Assembly: GCA_029265355.1 (NCBI GenBank)
Contig: JAJUJL010000010.1
Location: forward strand, 1 to 64,000
Reading direction: 5' to 3'
Length of the DNA stretch: 64,000 nt
DNA from: Chloroflexota bacterium
GTDB taxonomy: Bacteria; Chloroflexota; Anaerolineae; Anaerolineales; UBA4823
Numbering within the stretch: position 1 is the stretch's first letter; each line of letters opens with the position of its first letter. Positions 17,698 through 28,484 of this stretch are shown piece by piece. A program made the position numbers and the translations under genes. The notes beneath the pieces are model-generated. The model saw only the letters and a list, made by a program, of their open reading frames with translations, did not search any database and was not told the DNA's origin.

Positions 17698-18764
17698 TGG
17701 AAGACAGACAAACCCGCAAACGCAGACCCAGCCTGTTCGGGCCGCTGTTCTTGATCGCACTGGGTGTGATCTTTCTGCTCGATAACCTGGGTGTGGTGCA
17801 AGGATCTTTCTGGAGCACGCTCATTCAGCTCTGGCCCCTGCTCCTGGTTTTGATCGGCCTGGACAGCCTCTACCGGGGCGAAGGTATGGTCGGAGCGGCG
17901 TTCATGATCGGCCTGGGGGTCGTCTTTTTGCTGGCAAACCTCGGCGTGCTGATCGTGGATGTGTGGCGCGTAGTGCTGCAACTGTGGCCCATCTTGCTGA
18001 TCGCCATCGGTTTTGACATCGTGGTTGGGCGAAAGTCGCGGCTGGGATCGCTGCTGGGTATTGTGGTCGTGCTGGCAGTGCTGGCAGCCGCTCTGTGGTG
18101 GATTGGCGTGGCGCCTAGCAGGGGACAGGCTCTTGTTGGAGAGACGATCGTGCAGCCTTTGGATGGCGCCACCCGGGCCCAAGTCAGCCTGGAGCCAGCG
18201 GCAGGTGTGCTGCGCCTGGGCGCAATGGACAGCCAGGATGAGCTGATTCGCGGGGAGATCAGTCAAGATCGCTTTGGCGGATCGTTGGTCAGCCAGAGCC
18301 GAGAGGGCGATTTGATCATTTACCGGCTCAGGAATCGCGGCTCCCAGGTCGTTTTTACCACCCATGAGGTAAACCCGTCCTGGTCCTGGGATTTGAAGCT
18401 CACCTCGGCGGTGCCGGTGGATCTGCGCACCAGCATGGGCGCAGGACAGATGCTGCTCGATCTTTCGCAGTTGCAGCTCGCCTCCCTGGAAAGCAACCTC
18501 GGCGCAGGAGATATCGAAGTGACCCTGCCTGAGGAAAGCGATTTCTCCGGCAAGGTGCAGGGCGCAGTCGGGCAGATCGTCATCAAGGTGCCGGAAGGCG
18601 TCGGTGTGCGCATCGATGCCAATACCCTGCTGGTCACGGTCAACACCCCACCTGGTTACAGCCGAGATGACCGGCGCTACACCTCCCCGGGCTATGAGAA
18701 TGCCGATGTGCAGGTGGAGCTGGAGATTGGGCTGGTGATTGGATCGGTTTCGATCCAGGAATAG
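17697..18764 (+). CDS. LiaF/DUF5668-type membrane protein with toast-rack C-domain (second copy)
   Basis: This 355-residue protein is a longer relative of the one at 14181. Its N-terminus repeats the membrane unit LLDNLGVV and a second helix pair (about 15-130), followed by a beta-rich domain containing TSMGAGQMLLDLS, SNLGAGDIEVTLP and VQGAVGQIVIKVP. A GTG three bases earlier could also start translation; the ATG overlaps the PspC stop. Together with PspC it probably senses envelope stress. The end is a beta-strand with VIGSVSIQE, like the first copy. Confidence 0.78.
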   Translation: MEDRQTRKRRPSLFGPLFLIALGVIFLLDNLGVVQGSFWSTLIQLWPLLLVLIGLDSLYRGEGMVGAAFMIGLGVVFLLANLGVLIVDVWRVVLQLWPILLIAIGFDIVVGRKSRLGSLLGIVVVLAVLAAALWWIGVAPSRGQALVGETIVQPLDGATRAQVSLEPAAGVLRLGAMDSQDELIRGEISQDRFGGSLVSQSREGDLIIYRLRNRGSQVVFTTHEVNPSWSWDLKLTSAVPVDLRTSMGAGQMLLDLSQLQLASLESNLGAGDIEVTLPEESDFSGKVQGAVGQIVIKVPEGVGVRIDANTLLVTVNTPPGYSRDDRRYTSPGYENADVQVELEIGLVIGSVSIQE

Positions 18765-18779
18765 GCGATGCAGCCAGCC

Positions 18780-18807
18780 AGGCGCATCCTGATGAGGGTA
18801 TGCGCCT
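18780..18807. terminator. Short hairpin between convergent genes
   Basis: AGGCGCAT (18780-18787) and ATGCGCCT (18800-18807) form an 8-base stem with a 12-base loop in the 52-base gap between convergent genes. It could end transcription in both directions, but no T-run follows. Confidence 0.45.
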
Positions 18808-18816
18808 CTGCTGCGC

Positions 18817-21348
18817 TCATGGCTTTGATTCGACCAGACGGATGATTTCCACGTTTTCCCCGCTTGCCTGTAATTGAAACAGATACAGGAGGGGAAGTTC
18901 TGGTGGAACGAGTCCCTCGGTGACCGTCTCGTCCACCACCAGGCCTGGTCTCACCAGTTGAATGCCCATCTGAAAGGTGCTCGTCACCGGGCTGGAAATT
19001 TCCACCGTCCACCAATGATCTCCGCTGGTGGGCGAATCGATGCTGATCACCTGGGAAGGCCCGTAACGGGCGGCGTGTGCACCGGCGGGCAGGTTGCTTC
19101 CGGACGCTATCCAATCGGCTGACCCCGAGCGCAGGCGCAATTGCGCCTGCGGAGAATCGAGGGCGACCAGGAGAATGAGCTGGTCCTGGCTGGCGGCAGT
19201 TCCACCAAGACTCTCGCCAAAGGAGGCGCGTGCGCTCCCGCCAGCAGTCCAGCGGGCATGCCCGACGCTGGATTGCTCGTGGAATGGCTGCCAGGCGAAC
19301 TCGATGGTTGCCCCGGAGGGGTTCTCCTGGATCACACCGGTGGTATCCACCAGTTTTGTGGGCCGGTTGCGCTCGTTGGTATCTGATACCAGCGCGACGT
19401 GGTCTACGCGCTCATCCTGTTCCCAATCGAAGAAAACGATATCACCGGGCAGGTAAGCCTGGGTGTGGTCCAGCAGCAGGCCGCGGTAGGCGAAAAAGCG
19501 CCACATATCTTGCGCGCTGCGCAGGTTGCGCCACCGGTAATACCAGCGTGGGTTGTTGAGCAGATCGTTTTCCAGGAGCGCCTGCAATTCGGTATTCAAC
19601 CCCAGGCGATAGGCGTCCAGCACCAGGTCGGTGCAATCGCCGCTGAAGAAACCGCTGTAGGGTCCGCCGCAGGGAATAAAGGGTGACGGGCAGCCGCGGT
19701 TGAGCGAGTACGGCATGCCGATGTTCGCCCGGGCTGCATCGACCACCCCCTTTGGCCAGGCGGTGAATGCCAGGCTGATATTTCCAGTCTCCGTGGCGCC
19801 GGCCAGGCCTGGGCCGACCTGGATCTCGTACTGGTCGGGTGAAAACTCATAACCGGGCAGGTCGGGTCGCACCCGGTTCGCACCTTGCGCCAGTCCCGTG
19901 AACCGAAAACCGCCGTTGGCGTCCGTCACGGCGCTCAGGCCATCGCGGGTGGTGACGGCGACGCCGGGGAGCGGGTTGCCGGCGCCATCGCTGACCCAGC
20001 CAGCGACCATGGTGCGCTCTGCGGACTGCCTGCCAGTCTCGACGGCCCAGGCTGGTCCGGGCGCAGTGGGGCGGATCTGCCCAGGCCGCCCCAGGATGAA
20101 GACCGCTGAACCGGCGTCCGCTCCGAGAGCCGCCTGGCTGAAGGCCACGCTGCCAGCGCCAACCGGGATAGTTGCCAGCGTACCCTGGCGCCCGTCTGCC
20201 AGGTTGACAAAAGCCAACCGACCGCTGGAGCCAGTATCCCAGGCAGGATATGCCAGCCACCGCCCATCCGACGAGACGCCCACCTGCAGCTCGGACAGGC
20301 TGGCGCCGCTCTGAAAGCTGACCGGGCCAACGCGCTGGGTCGTCCCCTGGCTGTGATCATAAGCATACAGAACGATGCCTTGTGAGCCGCGCGTCGCAAA
20401 AACCACGGTATTGCCGTCGGCAGAGATAGCGGGGCGCATCGCAGTGAATAGGGTCTCAGCCCCGCTGGGCAGCGGCAGCCGGCGCGTCCGGCGGCTGACC
20501 AGGTCGTGCAAGTACACGCCAGGAGCGCCATTTTCGCCATCCAGGTTGCTGGCGTTGGAGAGAAAGGCGACGTAGCGCCCCGATGCAGAGAGCGCTGGGA
20601 GGAATGATGCGCCATTTCCGGGTTCGCCGCTGGATGATTGTGAAACCCGCTGCACCTGTCCAGAAAGCATCTGACGCACGTACACATCCATTTCGCCGTT
20701 GCTATCGCCAGGCAGCAAGTTCGTGGCGGTGGTGGTGAAAGCCACCAGGCTACCATCGGCGGAAATGGATGGTTGGGCGCTCCAACCATCCAGCTCGCCG
20801 GCGAGCGGCGTCAATGAGATGCGCTGAGTGGTGGCAAATTCCCGGTCGTGCACAAATACATCCGCCAGGCCGTTGGTGTCGGGAGGGCCGAATGCGGCAG
20901 ATAGATTGCTTGCCAGCGAGGCAAAAGCCACATAGCGTCCGCTGGCGGAGAGCGCCAGATCGAAGGACCAACCATTGGCGGCCGCGCCCTGGGAAGATTT
21001 GGACGCCAGGCTGAGCCTTCCCTGCAGGCGGTCGATGACGAAGATATCCGCCAGACCCTTGGCGTCCCCGGATACCAGGTTACTGGCTGGGGAGGCGAAT
21101 GCTGCGTAGCGCCCATCCGCCGAGACGGATAACCCGTGCAGCCAACCATTGGGCAGCTCGGAGAGCAGCAGCTCGCCGACCGACTCCTGCGCGGAAGCGG
21201 GCTGGCTGGCCTTGGGAGAAAGACCGGATAGCAGGAGAACGAGGCACAAGACGATCCAAAGGTGCTGGAAAATTGAGTGCAGGGAATGTCTTGCCGCCCG
21301 TCTCAGGTGGATCGGTTTATCACGGGCATCGCTTTGAACAGATTTCAT
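18817..21348 (-). CDS. Secreted WD40/TolB-like beta-propeller protein with DUF1287-like cysteine-type domain
   Basis: The 843-residue protein has a signal peptide (about 25-55 with a hydrophobic core and Ala-rich cleavage site). Five to seven TolB-like repeats follow, each with SADG or SASG-RYVAFAS. A carboxypeptidase-regulatory-like beta-sandwich follows near residue 490, with GNPLPGVAVTTRDG. A C-terminal catalytic domain contains VVDAARANIGMPYSLN, GDCTDLVLDAYRLG and GDIVFFDW, a pattern like DUF1287 or NlpC/P60-related amidases. GDCTD supplies the cysteine and DHVALVSD the histidine. It is extracytoplasmic and may bind or cut cell-wall or polysaccharide material. Confidence 0.65.
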   Translation of the reverse strand: MKSVQSDARDKPIHLRRAARHSLHSIFQHLWIVLCLVLLLSGLSPKASQPASAQESVGELLLSELPNGWLHGLSVSADGRYAAFASPASNLVSGDAKGLADIFVIDRLQGRLSLASKSSQGAAANGWSFDLALSASGRYVAFASLASNLSAAFGPPDTNGLADVFVHDREFATTQRISLTPLAGELDGWSAQPSISADGSLVAFTTTATNLLPGDSNGEMDVYVRQMLSGQVQRVSQSSSGEPGNGASFLPALSASGRYVAFLSNASNLDGENGAPGVYLHDLVSRRTRRLPLPSGAETLFTAMRPAISADGNTVVFATRGSQGIVLYAYDHSQGTTQRVGPVSFQSGASLSELQVGVSSDGRWLAYPAWDTGSSGRLAFVNLADGRQGTLATIPVGAGSVAFSQAALGADAGSAVFILGRPGQIRPTAPGPAWAVETGRQSAERTMVAGWVSDGAGNPLPGVAVTTRDGLSAVTDANGGFRFTGLAQGANRVRPDLPGYEFSPDQYEIQVGPGLAGATETGNISLAFTAWPKGVVDAARANIGMPYSLNRGCPSPFIPCGGPYSGFFSGDCTDLVLDAYRLGLNTELQALLENDLLNNPRWYYRWRNLRSAQDMWRFFAYRGLLLDHTQAYLPGDIVFFDWEQDERVDHVALVSDTNERNRPTKLVDTTGVIQENPSGATIEFAWQPFHEQSSVGHARWTAGGSARASFGESLGGTAASQDQLILLVALDSPQAQLRLRSGSADWIASGSNLPAGAHAARYGPSQVISIDSPTSGDHWWTVEISSPVTSTFQMGIQLVRPGLVVDETVTEGLVPPELPLLYLFQLQASGENVEIIRLVESKP

Positions 21349-21415
21349 CGCGCCTCGTCTGTTACACGAACTTTTTAGTTTGGGGGAGGTCTGCGAGAGA
21401 TACCCGGCCCCCTGC

Positions 21416-24217
21416 CTAAAGGTTGAGCCACTGAGCTGCCAGCTTGGGAAGCCCGGAAAGCGGTCCGGTGCGCGCCGTGCAGGTGGGCAGCGATTCCAGG
21501 AAAGACCGTCCGTAGCTTTTGGTGAGCACACGGCGGTCGAGTATGGCGACCACGCCGCGATCGTACTGGGTGCGGATCAACCGTCCGAAGCCCTGGCGGA
21601 AGCGCAAGATGGCTTCGGGCAATGAATACTGGTTGAATGGGTCTTCGAAGGTTTCGGAGCGCGCTGCGATGATCGGGTCGGAGGGCACATCGAAGGGCAG
21701 CTTGGCGATCACCAGCACGGAAAGAGCCTCGCCGGGCACATCCACGCCTTCCCAGAAGGCGCGTGTGCCCAACAGCACGGCGCGCCCGTTGGCGCGAAAT
21801 GTCTCCAAAAGGCTATGGGCTGAAGCGCCTTCCCCTTGCTCGTAAACGGTGATGTCATCCTGCGCCAGGATAGGCGCAATGGCATGCGATGTGCGTCGTA
21901 GCTGATCGTAGGAGGTGAACAGTACCAGCGTTCTTCCACCGGTCGCCCGGGCCAGGTTGATCACGCCGCTCTCGATGGCGCGCTGGTGACCATGCCGGTC
22001 GGTTGGCTCAGCGATATCGTTGGCGATGTACAGCAGCGTGGAGGATTCGTAATCAAAAGGCGATCCCAGCGCCAGCTCGTAAGCCTCTTCTGCCATCAAG
22101 CGGTGGCGCAGATAATCGAATTCACCCGCGGCGGTCAGCGTGGCAGAGGTCAAAATCACGGCCGATTTTTCGTACCAGAAGTGTTTCTGCATCAACTGGC
22201 CAATTTCCAGCGGCGCAGCGTTGACTGCCACGCGCCCGCTATTGGGCTGCATCTCAGCCCAGTAGATGCGCTCTGGGCTGGGTTTGAACACGAAGGCTTC
22301 CAGGTTTTCACGCAGCTCGAGAAAGCGCCGCAGTAAGCTGCTCATGCTGCCATGAACTTCCTGTTCTTCTGGTTCCAGGAAATCCAGGAATTTCGCCAGG
22401 CTCATCACCAACTGGCTGAGTTGCTCCACCAATGGGGTAAGGGTTTCATTGGCTTCATCCCAGGCGGTTTCCACCTGCATCCAGGCAGGCTGCGAGCGGG
22501 TGGCGGGCAAAATGCGTTCTTGCTGGGTGTACGTGCTGGCCGGGCGACCTTCGCGCTGCTCTACCAGGAATTGCTCCAGGGTGGAGAAGAACGTCCTGGA
22601 GAGGCTGGTGAAGCGAAAAGCCAGGTCAGTGATGCGATCCACCAGGCTGTGCATGGCGGCGAAGTCGCTCGGCGAGAGGGCGCCTTTGATGGCTTCCAGG
22701 AGCCATCCCAGGGCGCCTGCTTCTGGTCCGCCCAGTTCGCGCAACATGCGCTCGATCTCTCCCTGGGTGAGGCGAAAGCTGAGGGCGTTGGTGGCGGCTT
22801 CTTCCAGGTGGTGAGCTTCATCAACGATCAGCGTGTCGTAGGGCGGCAAGACTCGATTGCCGGTGGCGACATCGGCGAGCAGCAAGGCGTGATTGACGAC
22901 CAGCAGGTGGGCGCTTTCGGCAGCCTGGCGCGAGCGGTAAAACGGGCAGACAGCGCCTGTGGTTTGCTTCAAGCAGGCCTCCGCGGTGCAGTTCTCGTCC
23001 TCGGCGGAGATGCGCGCCCAGATTTCTCGCTCCACCGGGCCGTTGAGGTTGATCTCTGAACGGTCGCCACTCTCGGTGCTGTGCAGCCAGACCATGATCT
23101 TTGCCAGGACGCGCATTTCTTCTGCGGATTGCGGGCCTCGCCGGCGCAGCGCTTCCAGGCGGCGCGGGCACAGGTAGTTCGAACGCCCTTTGAGCACCGC
23201 AGCGCGCAGATCGATGCCCAGCGTCTGGCGCAGATCGGGTATGTCTTTATTGATCAACTGGTCTTGCAGGTTGATTGTGTTGGTGGAAATGACCACGCGG
23301 CTGTTGTTCTTTATCGCCCACAAGGCAGCCGGGACCAGGTAAGCCATGCTCTTGCCTGTGCCTGTACCGGCTTCGACCAGCAGGTGGCGACCCAGGGAGA
23401 GCGATTCGGCCACGGCGCGCAGCATGGCGACCTGTTGCGGGCGGTACTCGAAGTGGGGAAAGCTGCGCGAGAATACGCCTCCGTGCTCCAGGATGGCGGA
23501 AGCTTCTTCGATATCGATGCCGACCGGGTTTTCCGGAAGCTCGAGCGGTGCGGCAGCGCGGCTGTAGGTGGTGTTAAACAAGGGTCCTTGATAGCGATGG
23601 GCGAGTTGATCGGCGGAAACGATTTCACGTGTGCGCGTGCGCAGGGCGCGTCGAAAGACCCAGTATGCTTTCCAATCCAGGTTTTCGCTCAAGCGCACGA
23701 TCTCCGCCAACATGTACAGCGGAAGCTGGCGCGCTTCTTCAAACAGCGTCAGGTAGACAGCGCGTGTCAGGCGGGCGTCATCCAGGGCGCGATGTGTGGC
23801 TGGCAGCGCAATGCCCAGTTCCTGCCCGAGCGCGCCCAGGTTATAGCGCCCGGCGGTTGGCAGCAGCACGGAGGCCAGCTCATAGGTGTCCAGCACCTCA
23901 TTCTCCATCAGGATTTTGTATTTCTGAAGGAAAGCCAGGTCGAAGGCGATATTGTGCCCCAGGATGGCGGCGCCATCCACGAAGCGCACCAGGTCTGGCA
24001 GCACTTCGCGGATCGAGGGGGCATGGGCGACCATCTCGCTGGTAATGCCGGTGAGCTGGGTGATGGGGGGCGGAATCGGGCGCCCGGGGTTGACCAGCGT
24101 TTGCCATTCTCCTTCCACCCGGCGCCCATCGAAACGCACCGCACCGATTTCGATGATGGCATCCCGCTGCGCATCCAGCCCGGTGGTTTCAATATCCAAT
24201 GCGACGATTGAATCCAT
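21416..24217 (-). CDS. dinG: DnaQ-type exonuclease fused to DinG-family helicase
   Basis: This 933-residue protein joins a 3'-5' exonuclease domain to an XPD-like helicase. The exonuclease starts ALDIETTG (D8, E10), with the HRALDDA motif later. The helicase has Walker A GTGTGKS (about 282-289) and DEAH in VDEAHHLEEA. Cysteines for an iron-sulfur cluster are in NYLCPRR, NCTAEAC and VCPFYRS. Fusions of this type are common in Firmicutes (B. subtilis DinG-like). It unwinds DNA in repair and R-loop removal. A TATAAT at 24230-24225 ends seven bases before the ATG, so its mRNA looks leaderless. Confidence 0.88.
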   Translation of the reverse strand: MDSIVALDIETTGLDAQRDAIIEIGAVRFDGRRVEGEWQTLVNPGRPIPPPITQLTGITSEMVAHAPSIREVLPDLVRFVDGAAILGHNIAFDLAFLQKYKILMENEVLDTYELASVLLPTAGRYNLGALGQELGIALPATHRALDDARLTRAVYLTLFEEARQLPLYMLAEIVRLSENLDWKAYWVFRRALRTRTREIVSADQLAHRYQGPLFNTTYSRAAAPLELPENPVGIDIEEASAILEHGGVFSRSFPHFEYRPQQVAMLRAVAESLSLGRHLLVEAGTGTGKSMAYLVPAALWAIKNNSRVVISTNTINLQDQLINKDIPDLRQTLGIDLRAAVLKGRSNYLCPRRLEALRRRGPQSAEEMRVLAKIMVWLHSTESGDRSEINLNGPVEREIWARISAEDENCTAEACLKQTTGAVCPFYRSRQAAESAHLLVVNHALLLADVATGNRVLPPYDTLIVDEAHHLEEAATNALSFRLTQGEIERMLRELGGPEAGALGWLLEAIKGALSPSDFAAMHSLVDRITDLAFRFTSLSRTFFSTLEQFLVEQREGRPASTYTQQERILPATRSQPAWMQVETAWDEANETLTPLVEQLSQLVMSLAKFLDFLEPEEQEVHGSMSSLLRRFLELRENLEAFVFKPSPERIYWAEMQPNSGRVAVNAAPLEIGQLMQKHFWYEKSAVILTSATLTAAGEFDYLRHRLMAEEAYELALGSPFDYESSTLLYIANDIAEPTDRHGHQRAIESGVINLARATGGRTLVLFTSYDQLRRTSHAIAPILAQDDITVYEQGEGASAHSLLETFRANGRAVLLGTRAFWEGVDVPGEALSVLVIAKLPFDVPSDPIIAARSETFEDPFNQYSLPEAILRFRQGFGRLIRTQYDRGVVAILDRRVLTKSYGRSFLESLPTCTARTGPLSGLPKLAAQWLNL

Positions 24218-24224
24218 GCTGAGG

Positions 24225-24230
24225 ATTATA
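24225..24230 (-). promoter_or_regulatory. -10 box of a probable leaderless promoter for dinG
   Basis: TATAAT on the minus strand is separated from the ATG at 24217 by seven bases, placing the transcript start at or next to the start codon. No ribosome site exists. The -35 is weak, with TTGTTA at 19-base spacing. Confidence 0.5.
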
Positions 24231-24351
24231 CCTTAGCGTGAGTTCGGGATAACAAGGAAAGTGGTTTATTGGGGTTTGTTTTGGATCGCTTCGCCGCCCA
24301 GAACAAACCTCAATCCCCTTATGGTGTGCTCACCAGATGTTGCAAACAAAA

Positions 24352-24383
24352 GCGGCAGCCGCAGGAATTTGCGGCTGCCGCTG
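24352..24383 (-). terminator. Rho-independent terminator of the CBS-ACT gene
   Basis: A perfect 13-base stem (24352-24364 with 24371-24383) and a 6-base loop are followed, on the minus strand, by TTTGTTTG. It lies 32 bases beyond the stop of the CBS-ACT gene. Confidence 0.85.
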
Positions 24384-24414
24384 GAGTAGATCGGGCAATA
24401 GACCCGGGATCGAT

Positions 24415-25062
24415 TCAGGAGCAGCAGAAGCGAATATCGACCAGTTTTTCGACCAGCGGCTCGACCATCGCTTTCAGAGTATCTTGGTCGAGTCCCTCAA
24501 CCTTAAAGGTGACCAGGCGGTTGGAGGGATTCTCGCCGGAAAAAGTGCCGAAGGCGACAAAGTTGCCGCCGGCTTCCGAGATCGCCCGGGTGAGCCGGGC
24601 AAGCTGGCCGCGCTCTTCGTGCAGCAAGGCGGTGACGCGCACCCCCATCTCGCGAGCCCCCATCATCTCCAGGAAGATCTTGAACAGGTCGGTCTCGGTG
24701 ATGATGCCAACGATTTGCTCGCCGCGCACCACTGGCAAGCCGCCGATTTTGTTGTCTGCCATGATGCGCGCCGCCTGTTCGATCGGCGTGTCCTCGGTCA
24801 CCGTCAGGACATTCTTGGTCATCACATCTTTGACGGTGATCTTGCTGAGCAGGTAGTTCATCTCCCAGACGCTCAGGGAGGTAGCCGGTGAAGGGGATGC
24901 ATTCAGCAGATCCTTGTCCGATACAATGCCTACCAGTTTGCCGTCTTTGACGACCGGTGTGCGGCGTATGCGCTCACGCTTCATCAGGTTGAGGGCATCG
25001 ACGATCGGCATATCGGGCCGAATAGTGATTACCGGATGGGTCATTCTCTCGCCAACTAACAT
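24415..25062 (-). CDS. CBS domain-pair plus ACT domain protein
   Basis: The 215-residue protein has two CBS repeats (about 1-60 and 75-130) and a C-terminal ACT-like domain (about 138-210), a layout known in acetoin-utilisation AcuB-type and related metabolic regulators. The repeats read VSDKDLLNA and ITETDLF in their ligand loops. ALLHEERGQLARLTRAI is the ACT helix. The ATG at 25062 follows GGAGGTTCACG. It ends at a strong terminator at 24352-24383. A TATAAT-like box at 25117-25122 overlaps the end of the neighbouring livF. It should bind a nucleotide and an amino acid. Confidence 0.8.
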   Translation of the reverse strand: MLVGERMTHPVITIRPDMPIVDALNLMKRERIRRTPVVKDGKLVGIVSDKDLLNASPSPATSLSVWEMNYLLSKITVKDVMTKNVLTVTEDTPIEQAARIMADNKIGGLPVVRGEQIVGIITETDLFKIFLEMMGAREMGVRVTALLHEERGQLARLTRAISEAGGNFVAFGTFSGENPSNRLVTFKVEGLDQDTLKAMVEPLVEKLVDIRFCCS

Positions 25063-25117
25063 CGTGAACCTCCCATGTCAGATAACCGGGCGGAATCCTC
25101 GCACCGGATGATTGGTA

Positions 25118-25814
25118 TTATAAACCGAGATAGGCCTGGCGGACATGCTCGTTTTTGGCAAGTTCGCGGCTGGGTCCTTGCAGCTCGATCTTGCCCTGGG
25201 AAATGACGTAGGCATAATCGCTCACTGCCAGGGCCATCTGCACATTTTGCTCGACGAGCAGCAAGGTGATGCCCAGCGATTTCAGTTGCAGCAGGGTTTC
25301 AAAGAGACCCAAGACCAGCACCGGAGCCAGGCCCAGGGAGAGCTCGTCGATCATCAGCACCTTTGGCTCCGCCATGATGCCGCGCGCCACGGCCAGCATT
25401 TGTTGTTCGCCGCCGCTCAGCGTGCCGGCTTTTTGATCCTTGCGCTCTTTGAGGCGCGGGAGCATCTCGTAGACACGCTCCAGGTTGCGGCGAAAATGCG
25501 GCCTGGCGCGCTTAGGCGTGGCGCCCATTTCCAGGTTCTCTGCCACCGACATGTCGGTAAACAACTGGCGACCTTCGGGCACCAACACCAGTCCCATCTC
25601 GGCTTTGGTGTGCGCTGGCGTGTGGCTGATGTCTCTGCCCTCGAACCAGATGCTGCCGTTCCAGGGTTTGCTGAGCCCCATCACCGTGCGCAGCAGGGTG
25701 GTCTTTCCAACGCCGTTTCCGCCAACCAGGGAAGTGAGCCGGTTTTCTTCCAATGCCAGCGTGGCGCCCCATAAGACCTGCACCTCGCCGTAGCCTGAGG
25801 TGATCTCGCGGATT

Positions 25815-25828
<14 letters not shown>
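25118..25828 (-). CDS. livF: Branched-chain amino acid-type ABC transporter ATP-binding protein LivF
   Basis: The 236-residue protein is an ATPase with Walker A GGNGVGKTT, signature LSGGEQQMLAVARG and Walker B VLMIDELSLGLAP. These are typical of LivF, including the serine-leucine after the Walker B glutamate. The ATG at 25828 overlaps livG by 14 bases; a longer in-frame extension to 25951 is rejected as it would run into livG. It ends the transporter operon livH-livM-livG-livF. The substrate is set by the binding protein at 28485. Confidence 0.9.
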
Positions 25829-26569
<741 letters not shown>

Positions 26570-26573
<4 letters not shown>

Positions 26574-27538
26574 GGCAGCACCTTTCGCAGAGCTGGGAAA
26601 CGATGGCGCAGCCAGCCCACTGCCCCGGCAGGGATAAACAGGATAATGACCAGCAGCAGCACGCCAGCAACCGAAAGCTGGATGTCTTTGAACAAGGGGC
26701 TGGTCAGTAAGAAGCCGCGCAGGCGCTGGTAGCCCACTGCGCCGATGACTGGACCGAGCACCGTGCCAAAGCCGCCCAGCATCACCATGACCAGCAGTTC
26801 GATTGAAAAATGCAACCGGAAAGCATCTGCTGGTTCGATGTTGCCGTTTTTGAAATAGTATAGAACGCCCACCATGCCGGGAATGATGGCGGAGAGCACA
26901 TAAGCCCAGGTCTTGGCGTCCGGTGTGACGACGCCCATCACCTCCGCTGCGTCCTCGTTTTCTCGTATGGCCATTAATCCCAGGCCAAATTTGCTGTTCT
27001 TGACCGCATGGCTGAGGAGGATGCTGCCCAGCGCCAGGGCGACCAGCAGGTAGTAGGTCAGCCACAGCGCCTGGGTCGCGCCGCCGTAGTCGCGGTAGAT
27101 GTTGAAGTTCAATGATATTCCGACGGCGCCGCCGAATGGCTGAAAGTTGTTGATAAAAGCGCGCATGGCTTCGTTTACGCCGATGGTTGCCAGCGCAAAG
27201 TAAGCGCCGCGCAAGCGCAAGATCGCTTTTCCCAGGGCAAATGCCAGCAGGCCGGCGACCAGGCCGCCAGCAGGCAAGGCCAGCCACAGGGAAGCGCCCA
27301 GGCTGTTCATCAAGTACAGGCCGAAATAGCCGCCCAGGCCAAAATACACGATGTGCCCAAAGCTCACATAGCCGGTGTAACCCAGTATGATGTTCAAGCT
27401 GGAGGCCAGGGCGACCGATCGCAATACAGTGAAAATCACCTCCCGCAGGGCAGCTTTTTGGTCAAATATCGGCCAAAGTCCAACGCCCAGGAGCACCGCC
27501 AGGGTCAGCCATAAACCAGGATTGCGCCAGGCTTTCAT
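26570..27538 (-). CDS. livM: Branched-chain amino acid-type ABC transporter permease LivM
   Basis: The 322-residue permease has 8-10 hydrophobic helices. LNIILGYTGYVSFGH is the classic LivM loop and LMAIRENEDAAEVMGV the cytoplasmic ATPase-contact loop (EAA-like), with LGGFGTVLGPVIGA near the C-terminus. It overlaps livG and livH by four bases on either side, so translation is coupled. It forms the membrane channel with LivH. Confidence 0.9.
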
Positions 27539-28389
27539 TTCTTTGCTCCAAACAACCCGGTGGGCCGTACCAGCAATATGACGATGAAGAATATAAATTC
27601 GAGCACCGGCACCCAGGTGGTGGGCAGGAATTTGGGAATGATGCCTTCCAATGTGCCCAGCACCAACCCACCCGCTAAGGCGCCCAGCGGATTGCCCAAT
27701 CCTCCCAGCACGCCGATGACGAAGCTCTTCAGTTCATACACGCCGCCGGAAAGGATGGTGAAGGGGAAGAACGTGGCAATCAGGCTGCCCGCAATGGCAG
27801 CCAGCATGGTGCCCAGGCCGAAGCTCAATGCCAGGATGCGGGAAGAAGGGATGCCCATCAACTCGGCAGCGGCGCGATTGTTCGCCACCGCGCGCACAAA
27901 CTTTCCCGGTGTGGTGCGGTACAGGAAAAAGTACAGCGCGCCGGTCACCAGCACTGCGGCCAGTGCAGCGGTGAGACGCGTGCCGAGCACCGTGATCGGA
28001 CCTGCGCTGATGCTGCCCAGCGAAAAATCCACCGTGCGGGGTGTGGTGGTGAAAATGGTGGTGCCGATGCCGATGATAATCATATTGACTGAGAAGGTCG
28101 CCAACAGCGTGGACAGGTGTGGCGCATCGATCACGCGGTGGATGGCGATAACATAGATCAACATACCCAGCAGCAGCCCGACCACCGCCATGACCAACAA
28201 CGCCAGGTAGGGATTCATGCCAAATTGGGTGAAGAGGATATAGACGCCAAAACTACCCAGGGCGATGATTGGGCCATGCGAAAGATTGATCACGTTCATC
28301 ACGCCCCAGATCAAGGTCAGCCCCATTGCGGCAATGCCATAGACAAAACCGATCAATAACCCATCCACCAGAAAAGCAAAAATGTCCAT
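27535..28389 (-). CDS. livH: Branched-chain amino acid-type ABC transporter permease LivH
   Basis: This 284-residue permease is the LivH partner. MGLTLIWGVMNVINLSHG is the family N-terminal motif. The cytoplasmic loop VRAVANNRAAAELMGI is the ATPase contact and GVLGGLGNPLGA the C-terminal signature. It lies 95 bases downstream of the binding-protein gene and couples to livM by a four-base overlap. Confidence 0.9.
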   Translation of the reverse strand: MDIFAFLVDGLLIGFVYGIAAMGLTLIWGVMNVINLSHGPIIALGSFGVYILFTQFGMNPYLALLVMAVVGLLLGMLIYVIAIHRVIDAPHLSTLLATFSVNMIIIGIGTTIFTTTPRTVDFSLGSISAGPITVLGTRLTAALAAVLVTGALYFFLYRTTPGKFVRAVANNRAAAELMGIPSSRILALSFGLGTMLAAIAGSLIATFFPFTILSGGVYELKSFVIGVLGGLGNPLGALAGGLVLGTLEGIIPKFLPTTWVPVLEFIFFIVILLVRPTGLFGAKK

Positions 28390-28484
28390 GCAGTTCTCCT
28401 CAGCAGGTATGGGATCATGATTGGCTGCGAGATTTGCTCGCAGCCAACCATGACTATCTGATCGAGAAGCTCAAAGGTCGGATT

